From contig CP110631.1 of NCBI GenBank assembly GCA_026210745.1, positions 3,100,001-3,164,000 on the forward strand: a DNA stretch of 64,000 nucleotides. Direction: 5' to 3'. The position numbers were made by a program, and so were the translations under genes. The notes under the pieces are model-generated. The model searched no databases. It had not been told where the DNA came from and worked only from the letters and a program-made list of their open reading frames with translations. This stretch comes from Exobasidium rhododendri (Eukaryota; Basidiomycota; Exobasidiomycetes; Exobasidiales; Exobasidiaceae). Shown piece after piece: positions 56,668 to 64,000 of the stretch. The first letter of the stretch is position 1. Each line of letters opens with the position of its first letter.

Positions 56668-57216
56668 GTATGAGAAGATTATCACGCGAGAGGAGTGTTG
56701 CAACTCGGAGCTTCTTCTACATTTGACAAGGTTCAGATTAAAGCGCAGAGATTAGAATTTGTCGATAGTGTAAAACGGTGATCTGCATTGGTAATTCATT
56801 TATGTGCTTGCATGGATCTACACACAGTACACATCTGGGGAAAGAGCTTTATCATCGCGTGAAAGGTGTTTTGTAAGCCTGTCTACGCGGCGCAGAGCAA
56901 CGCTAGATTGTCTTGGAGATTGGAGATGGGGGACAAATCCTTCTGCAGGATCGACGGACATCGCTGACTCTGGAGTTCCTCCGCTTCGACTGGAAGGCAT
57001 TGTGTGCACAGTTCGTCTATGCTGTCTAATTCATGTTGTGGGTAAAAGGGTACTATACATATACACGGCTGTCTCGCCATCGATGTGTGTGGACTCTTTG
57101 GTACAGTTGTCAATCCTTGCAGCGACGGTGTGACAAGGAAATGTGGTGTGCTAGCCAAGAGTGTATGGGGAACAATGAGGGAGCCAAGTGACATTGCTAC
57201 CGGGATCGAACGACGC
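56668..57216. promoter_or_regulatory. Spacer: DUF3712-like promoter and helicase 3' flank
   Basis: About 549 bp between two minus-strand genes. Open frames of about 100 codons on both strands overlap each other here and match nothing I recognise. No repeat was seen. Confidence 0.45.
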
Positions 57217-60200
57217 TCATCTGTGGCCGTTGCTGCTGAGAAGACCGATGGATTTTGGGTGATATTGTGGTGTTGTTGTTTTGCTTATCATAGACTTACT
57301 TGGTTGCTCCTCCTCGCATCTTTCTTCAGAGTATTGCTCCAAGATTCCCACTAATGATTTTGTCAAGGTTTCGAATTCTTGGATTTCCTTTCCTGTGAGG
57401 TTCTTAGTCGTACCTGCGCTGCCTCTACCACCTCCGTGGGTCATTGTACTCTCTGGCTCGATAGCCTCAAACACCCGCAACATTACAACGTCTAGGATGT
57501 TCTTGAGTCTCTCCACATCATCCAATGCGCCAAAGTCACCCTTGATAGGCAACCAGCCATCGCAAATCATACCACCGTCTTGCGAGGGTTGCAATTGATT
57601 TGCACCAAAGAGCATGAACGTCAAAGGATCCAACTTCGTCACACCGCGCAACATGGGAGGAGACTTATTAGCCGCATTGGAGGTCGTCTTTGCCTGGAAA
57701 GCATACAAGTCCTTTTCCCCTGCATACTCTTTCTCTCTGTTTGTGAATTTAGGATGATTGACACTGGATTGATCCAGGAAGCAAGTCTTATCTTGGCTTG
57801 TGCGAAAGGTCTTCTCTTTGATTCTCATGGCAAACTTTGGCGTCGAGGACATGGCAAGAAGTGCCGTCAAGAGCGGCAAACTAGTCGAATGTATGTTCAG
57901 CTCTGGCATGGAGATGACGGGTCGAATGCCTCGATGACCTCTTCCTTCCGCATTTTGACTCAAGACCGCGTTTAAGATTCCTTCTGCTCGCATCGTCTCA
58001 AAGAGTTGCTCCTTGATCTGAAGAATTGTTTGCATCGCTCCCCTGTGTAGGAAGTTGTTGGAGCAGAACTTTCCCACTTCGTATTGAGGTCCTCGCTTAG
58101 TCAAGCTTTCGAATTGATTAAAGGCTCTCAACGTTGTCAGAGCGTCCGATCGGAAGATGGGGTTGGACCAACTGTCTTTCGTTTCGATTGCTTGCGTGCG
58201 GATAGCTTCTGCCATGACCCAAGGACTTCTCTCGGTGAGGATCGCTGCCAAGGTCAGTGTCGAATCGAGACAACGAAAGAAGGCACCGTACAAGCACATC
58301 TTTGCTATCGGCGCATCTGTGGGCATCTTGGCAAGTACTTGTCCTAGGGAAGTCAATTCCTTCTTTCCGTCTAGAGCTCCTAAGAGCATCAACTGTTCAA
58401 CAGCTGCTCTAACTCTCTCGGGAGCCGGTGGCTCTATCGCTTCTGCAAGTACTTCTTCCACGTCGATGCCAGCGATGTTCATTGCTTTGATATTCATCAC
58501 AATGTTGCTCAAATTCTCTCTCTTCATGGCAACCATAGAGGAAGGCTTCAAGCTTGCATAACGTGCCTTTGTCATTAAAGAGTAAGCATGACCTGCGCGA
58601 TGTCGACCTGCTCGACCAGCTCGTTGGTTCACGTTGGAGGTCCCAACCCAAGCAGCTACCAGGCTTTGTAGATGTCGATCGGGATCGTAGTGTGTTTCCT
58701 TTGACTTTCCGGAATCGATGACGTAGACAACATCAGGGATAGTGACGGAAGTCTCAGCAATATTGGTCGCAAGAATGATTCTCCGAATACCAGCATGTCG
58801 AATCGGCTCAAAGATGGCTTGCTGTTCTTCCACCGGGACACTGGAATGTAAGACATGCACTTCGAATCGTTCATAGTTGTTAAAGTCAATTCCCATCATC
58901 GGTTTGCTACTTGTATCTTCGAGAATGGCCCTTACAGACTTGATCTCCTCCCATCCTGGCAAGAAGACGAGAATGTGTCCTTCATCCGATTCCATGACGA
59001 CATCGGCAATCATAAGAGCAATAAGCGGATAAGGTAATTCTAGCGTATCAATCGAGTCTTGCATGTCCCCGCCATCGACTTCGTTATCGTTAAGTTTTCG
59101 TCTGCTCAATCCTTCCAATGACATTTCACGCTCCAGATATTGTCGCACATTCTTCTCCTCCCACACCCATCCTCCAGCTTGACGAGGTAATCGAAGGCTC
59201 TGCAAACGAGCGTACGTCTCGTCGAGGTAGTGTCGCGAAACTTCAAAGCTTCTTCCTGGCACTTCCACCACCGGTGCAAGCAACCTTGTGGCTGGATCGG
59301 CAAAGTATTGGCAGAACAGGGTAGGATCAATTGTTGCACTCATCAGGACCACCTTGAATGGAGACTTGTTTTGCTTTTTCCTTTCCGCCATGATTCTTCG
59401 CAGAATAATGAGCAAAAGATCCGTCTCGATGTCCCGCTCGTGGACTTCATCGATGATGATGTGACTTACGTTGTCCAGGTACCCGTCTTGATCATCCTCT
59501 GTCAAGGAGGATTGCAGCCTTCGCAAGAAATGTCCCGTAGTGCAAAAGTTGATACTTCCATGCTTTGACGCCGGTCTTTGATCAAATCGCACCGCATAAC
59601 CTACCGTCTGTCCAATCGATTCGCCTCTTTCCTTGGCTACTCTCTGTGCCACACTGATGGCCGCAATTCGACGTGGTTGGGTGACGACGATATTGCACTT
59701 TGCTCCTTGACCTTGCATGATGAAATCGTCCAAGATCATCTGTGGAAGTTGTGTAGTCTTACCCGAACCGGTCGCAGCCATCACAACACAGACTTGATTC
59801 AATTCTACTTTTACTAAGACATCGGAAGCCATCTGTTGTACGGGTAGGGCAAAGCGTTGCAACCGAAGCGCTTTCATTCTTGGATCCGTCAAGTAATCCT
59901 CCAAATTTTTCAGCATGCCGTCCGATTTCTCTTTCAGGACACCTTCGCTAGCTTTGTAGTTCTGACCTCGTCCATGCTTTCTCGGTCCGGTCGGCGTGGC
60001 TCTTCCAGAAGCATCTGCAGCCTCGCCTGCTTGTATCCGACCTGCCATTCTCGGTCGATTGGCAAACAAGTTGGTCGCTCTTGTGAAGTCAAAAGTCTGT
60101 CTCACATCGTCGTTTAGTTTGTCAGATACGGTGAAGATGACGGGGGACGCCATAGTTATAGGATCGCCCGGTTTGTGAAGAGTCTTGAACGTTGTCCATA

Positions 60201-61373
60201 GACTTGGATCATACTTTTCCAGGTAGACAACAGTGTCTAGATATACGCTCGACGTGGCAGATTTCTTACTTGAGCCGCTTCCCTTTCCGATCATTGCACC
60301 TCCCACCCTCATCTCGGCATCCCAGCCTTTTTGGATAGTCTTTTTACCGTATTTGCCAGTGCTGGCCGTCATTGTAATGTCCGGCATACCGAATCTACAG
60401 GAGAAAGGCTTAGAGCCGTTAGATTGGAGAACACAATCCGTGCTTGGGATGGAACAAGAAAACGTACCGAAAATGAGTGCAGTAGAATGTCATGAACTCT
60501 CTAGCTCTCTCTGCCTTTAGGACGCTACCATCTGACAGGATTGCAGTTTCCTCCTTTGAATTGGTCGGTGTCACATCGCCTGAGTCCCCCGACTTTGTAG
60601 TGAGAGCCTTGACTTTCTTGGCACTTGGCTTGGCGTTCAGCAGGTCCCTCCGAGCTAGCTGTAGTAGAGCATCTAAGGCGGCTAGCTTCTCTGCGTCCTT
60701 CTTATTTGCTGCATCACCATACCCTACGACATCATACTCTTCATCGGCTATCACTTGCGACCTACAAGATCCCGGACCTTTGTCAGCTACTGCGTCTCGC
60801 AGCATCTCTTTCAACGTCTACTACCCACCTGACTGTGCTTTCTCGTCGACCCATTACGTAGCCTTCCTCATCAGAGTATTTTGGTGCCGTGCCGAATCGA
60901 CTTTGAACATAATTTTGCAATGGACTCTTCGGATTATTTACCCACATCTGTTTCACCTTACCACCCGACAATTCATGGTAGTAGTATTCCTTAAAGTACT
61001 CTAGGTTGTGAAATGGTTCAGGTTGGTTTGGCAGTACCTTTCGTGCTACAGTGGCTTGGGTACGTCTGTGGTGACAAGCATTCAGAGTCAAACTCGTGTC
61101 ATCTAGACCCTTCAAACTACGTAGCACTTACTTCTGTCCTCCACCTCTAGCACTGCCAGCACCCCTCTTCGAAGCAGAAGCACCCCCACGAACAAGTGCT
61201 TTACCACGCACACTACCTTGACCGTTGGACACACCTGCTCCTGTCCTCCAAGTCGAAGCTTCTTCAGTCATGCTGGTGATATCGCGCCTTACTGCCGAAT
61301 GTGCTGTTGTCGTATGATGTCTTACACGAAGAGCGAAGCTTACTAATGAATGCCGTACTCTTCCTCTGAGCAT
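57217..61373 (-). CDS. DEAH-box RNA helicase with dsRNA-binding domain, probably mitochondrial
   Basis: Four exons (61373-61132, 61065-60829, 60761-60468, 60394-57217) join in phase to 1316 residues. The N-terminus MLRGRVRHSLVSFALRVRHH is basic and lacks acids, as in a matrix presequence. A double-stranded-RNA-binding region follows (SPLQNYVQSRFG, then DVVGYGDAANKKDAEKLAAL, split by an intron), as in DHX9 and DHX30. The helicase core has GSGKTTQLPQ (Walker A), DEVHERD (motif II, DEVH rather than DEAH), MSATIDPTLF (III) and NQRAGRAGRHRAGHAYSL (VI), then the winged-helix/HA2 and OB domains (LDQSSVNHPKFTNREKEY). DHX30 is a known mitochondrial RNA helicase; orthology is inferred. ATG at 61271 would give a cytosolic form. 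Confidence 0.85.
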
Positions 61374-61687
61374 GTGATGTTCAGCGAAGAACGTTTTCAC
61401 TCTTTCCTTTTGCTCTTCTCTCGTATCCACCTGCCAAAGGAGCAAGTATGAAAGCTTCTTCCAAGGGAAAAAATTCTATCTCTCGCTCTCTCGGGCTCTT
61501 TCTTAAAATTTTGGATATTTTTTGGATATTTTTAGGGATCCTTCCTATTGCAATCCCACCGCCCATAGCGCGTTTACTGTGACCAAGCTTCCTCTATCGT
61601 CCGAGAGAAGCGACACGACAATATGGGAAAGGAAGGATGCAATGAGGCCCTCTCTCGGTACTCTCCCCCTCGACTTCGCCGTGCAGG
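61374..61687. promoter_or_regulatory. Divergent promoter helicase/MED1
   Basis: A 314-bp spacer with an A/T-rich patch holding a tandem TTTTTGGATATT (about 61506-61532). No other motif was recognised. Confidence 0.45.
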
Positions 61688-64000
61688 ATGATGGCGGAGG
61701 GAGTAGCAGAGGTTTCCCCATCCACCAATATGCCAAGAGAAGAACGGTCGTTGGAGTGGCAGCTTCTGAAAGGAAGAAGGGAGGCTCTCTCGATGCTGCA
61801 ATCCGCATACCCTGCAAGTGCAGTGTTGCACCCTCTCCACACTCCTTCTCAACCAGTTTCTTTACCGAATCGGGAGTCCTTCCAACAATCCATAGATCAG
61901 TACAAAGCGTCCATTCGATCATTTCTCGATAATTCTACTTCACTCTACACTTCGCTAGCTGCACGTCCAGATGGCGAAGAAAATACAAGCAATGACAGTG
62001 AGACACCTCTACAGCACATCGGATCAAAGGGAAAGAAAGAGAGGCTCGTTACCTTGCTACGTGAGAGTTCCACTCATAGTACCGCCCTCAGCGACGCTTT
62101 GCATCATCTTCTGCGTTCATCTTCGACGGAACATAGCGGAACACAGTACTTGCCGGTAGAATTGAACGCTTGTGCCCTGGTCACGCCCCAAGATGCTTCT
62201 TGGCCTACCACCTCACATGTAGAGGCTACAAGAGCATTAGAAAGATTCGTGCGGTCATGTGAATTGATGGCGAGAGAACTGAAAATGGAAGCCTTTTCCG
62301 ATGAGCACAATGGTGTCAATTTGGTAAACAGTAGTCATACCCATACCTTGACGTTGGCGGCAAGCATCTTGGTTGTAGACGTCGAAGTAGGGCTGACACA
62401 GGAAAAGGAAGGATACTGGAAGCCCGTCGTACGTCTCAGACTGTCCTATGCTACCGACAGCGCCACTACTTCTCCTAGAGTACGAGATCATCGATTGGCC
62501 GATCTGCTCAAAGCCGATCTTCAGAGCGTGGCCGATCTTTTATTAGGGTGGGGTATTCTAGGTAGAGCAGAAGACCGCATCCTGAAGGCACAAGGGTACT
62601 ATATGCGAGTGAAAGCTACATTCAAGGAATTGAAGAGACAGGACGATCTCTCGGGTGGGCTGAAAGTCCCAACAGAGGGAGCATCCGTTCCTGACATTTT
62701 TGCTGCCATGGAGGATTTCAATGAGAAGGTGTATTCGACAACAGAAAAGCACGCAGATGAAGTCAAGCAGATCAAGACTGGTTTAGGACTACCTCTGCAG
62801 CACATCGGTTGGCCGTATTCTTCTGTCGTCTACAATATAGCACCGATGTCATCAGATCCTGCTCTGAGTATTGCTGAGCACGTAGAGCGGCAGACACTGG
62901 CTCTAGCTTCTCCACACTCTTCTCCAGTATACTGCCTTTCTTTTACAATTGCTGCGTCGACTTCATCATCATCGTTAAAGGCTCAAGTTCTTCCACCGCT
63001 ACCAGATCTAGACATCGAAGGGAAACATTTCGCTCTTCAGTATGTTGCGAAGTTGCATCCGGCAGTTGTCATGTCCAAGAAGGATGCGTTTAGACTAAGC
63101 ATCGCTGCTGGCATAGACGTCAGCAGGAATGACACTGAGATAAAAGGGGAAAAGGCCAAACTCGACACGCAGCTGGGTCCTCTCGCCGCTGCGAAGATGA
63201 GCCCGCCAACTCCTTCTTATGAAGATCTGGTGTCGTCTAGCGACATCGCTGAAAGTGGCCTACGATTTGTTCCCAAGTACAACCTTGACAACAGCACAAA
63301 ACGGCAGGGTGTTTTGATAACACAATTTCCTTTTGCCTCCTTGCATCATCTGGGCAGAGTCATTAAAATTCTCCGGCAACAAAGCATGCTCAATGACTTG
63401 CTTTGTGACGTGGCTTCGAGCAAGACATCTATTGTTACGCAGCAAGAAGACGCAGAGCCAACACTAGAAGACATTCTCGACGATGCTGTCACGGAAAAGC
63501 GTCGAGGTTTCTTGCATGCAGGTTACGTGACTCTTGTGGAAGACGAGACGGAGGAGTATGCTGTCCTCATCAACGTGCCTCTGATGATCGACACTTGGAC
63601 ACTAGAAGTCAAGGTCAAGATGGAGGGAGAAGCTTGGGCTTTAGATGCTGCTGTTTCGCAACTGGGTAGCAGTCAAGCAGGACAGCGTCTACAACGACAG
63701 AGCGAGCAATACGATCAGTGTACTGCACTTCTGAATCAGAGAGGTGGGAAGGAGTTGAAAGCAGTCTCGGCAATTCTACGATCATGGGCACTCGCCACGA
63801 TCCAGTCAGTACTGTCCGAAAGGGATGAAGACACGATAGAGGCAGGTGACAGAGATAAATCGCGAACCACCACATCCCAATCAAAGGCCGAAAGAGATGT
63901 AGTAAAGGAGCCGTTCGCCGATCAGTCACCCGCCTTCGAACCCAAGTTCAGAAGTCGTCGAGTGAGTCAGGATCAAAGGCCAGGTACGAATCTTTTCACA
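61688..64000 (+). CDS. MED1: Mediator complex subunit 1 (MED1), partial at right edge
   Basis: A frame opened by ATG at 61688 runs 771 codons without a stop to the window end. Mediator links transcription activators to RNA polymerase II; Med1 sits in its middle module. The family pattern is visible: a helical N-terminus, then THTLTLAASILVVDVEVGL and VVRLRLSYATDS, followed by DHRLADLLKADLQSVADLL and DRILKAQGYYMRVKATFKEL, then beta-rich segments (LITQFPFASLHHLGRVIKIL, TWTLEVKVKMEGEAWALDA). Similarity is moderate, so the family name is likely but not certain. A possible donor (GTGAGTCAGG) lies at 63960, so the last 40 bases may be intron. The frame contains a second ATG at 61691. Confidence 0.65.
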   Translation, partial: MMAEGVAEVSPSTNMPREERSLEWQLLKGRREALSMLQSAYPASAVLHPLHTPSQPVSLPNRESFQQSIDQYKASIRSFLDNSTSLYTSLAARPDGEENTSNDSETPLQHIGSKGKKERLVTLLRESSTHSTALSDALHHLLRSSSTEHSGTQYLPVELNACALVTPQDASWPTTSHVEATRALERFVRSCELMARELKMEAFSDEHNGVNLVNSSHTHTLTLAASILVVDVEVGLTQEKEGYWKPVVRLRLSYATDSATTSPRVRDHRLADLLKADLQSVADLLLGWGILGRAEDRILKAQGYYMRVKATFKELKRQDDLSGGLKVPTEGASVPDIFAAMEDFNEKVYSTTEKHADEVKQIKTGLGLPLQHIGWPYSSVVYNIAPMSSDPALSIAEHVERQTLALASPHSSPVYCLSFTIAASTSSSSLKAQVLPPLPDLDIEGKHFALQYVAKLHPAVVMSKKDAFRLSIAAGIDVSRNDTEIKGEKAKLDTQLGPLAAAKMSPPTPSYEDLVSSSDIAESGLRFVPKYNLDNSTKRQGVLITQFPFASLHHLGRVIKILRQQSMLNDLLCDVASSKTSIVTQQEDAEPTLEDILDDAVTEKRRGFLHAGYVTLVEDETEEYAVLINVPLMIDTWTLEVKVKMEGEAWALDAAVSQLGSSQAGQRLQRQSEQYDQCTALLNQRGGKELKAVSAILRSWALATIQSVLSERDEDTIEAGDRDKSRTTTSQSKAERDVVKEPFADQSPAFEPKFRSRRVSQDQRPGTNLFT

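Noticed and set aside
56804-57194. Overlapping frames of about 100 codons on both strands
   Set aside because: They share the same bases, have no recognisable motif, and sit in a spacer; both cannot be real and neither is supported.
1-64000. Transposons, retroelements, virus-derived elements, CRISPR, tRNA or rRNA genes
   Set aside because: No reverse transcriptase, transposase or integrase motif, no long terminal or inverted repeats, no spaced repeat array and no tRNA-like box pair was seen by eye; a dedicated search could still find short ones.

Overview
The window is nuclear DNA of a fungus, most likely a basidiomycete of the Ustilaginomycotina type. The evidence is dense protein genes on both strands, short introns (about 55-110 nt) with GT..AG ends and a preferred GTGAGT donor, several very long uninterrupted exons (TRA1, FIG4, PIK1, mitochondrial EF-G), pyrimidine-rich leaders, and fungal families (DUF3425 bZIP, a DUF3712/LEA-like giant protein, peroxisomal uricase, Med1, CFIm25). 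The placement is inference from gene style and was not tested by any search. No rRNA or tRNA gene, transposon, virus-derived element, CRISPR array or bacterial-style operon was seen.

Left part (1-10.3 kb): a weakly supported reading frame (532-1256, minus); a four-exon bZIP-DUF3425 transcription factor (minus); a short-chain dehydrogenase (minus); DCC1 of the Ctf18-RFC cohesion clamp loader (plus); and the phosphatidylinositol 4-kinase PIK1 (minus). Centre-left (10.8-27 kb): the roughly 12-kb TRA1 gene (plus), the NEDD8 E1 regulatory subunit ULA1 (minus) and a mitoferrin-type carrier MRS3/4 (minus). Centre (27.7-41.6 kb): the phosphoinositide phosphatase FIG4 (plus), a DUF2470 membrane protein (minus), proteasome subunit beta-7 PRE4 (minus), a BRD7/9-like bromodomain protein (plus), uricase (minus), the R-SNARE SEC22 (minus) and cleavage factor CFIm25 (plus). 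Right part (41.8-64 kb): mitochondrial EF-G MEF1 (minus), DNA ligase I CDC9 (plus), a 98-residue cysteine-rich orphan (minus), a ROG1-type lipase (plus), an aquaglyceroporin with unusual pore motifs (plus), a DUF3712-like giant protein (minus), a DHX9/DHX30-like DEAH helicase with a predicted mitochondrial presequence (minus), and the start of a Mediator subunit 1 gene (plus) that runs off the right edge.

The genes are mostly housekeeping and do not form an obvious cluster. Thematic links are PIK1 and FIG4 (phosphoinositides), DCC1 and CDC9 (replication), TRA1, the bromodomain protein and MED1 (chromatin and transcription), MEF1, the carrier and the helicase (mitochondria), and SEC22 with PIK1 (secretory traffic). 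Exon borders were reconstructed by hand from splice sites, reading phase and family conservation. The phase sum is consistent in every spliced model given.

I did not find a convincing new multi-gene system. The most useful second-look items are a uORF cluster with a start-stop element before FIG4, a GATA-site cluster upstream of uricase, a CACGTG box in four of eight divergent promoters, degenerate NPA boxes in the aquaporin, a 19-nt micro-exon in the lipase, an 11-nt candidate first exon in the DUF3712-like gene, and a small cysteine-rich orphan protein.
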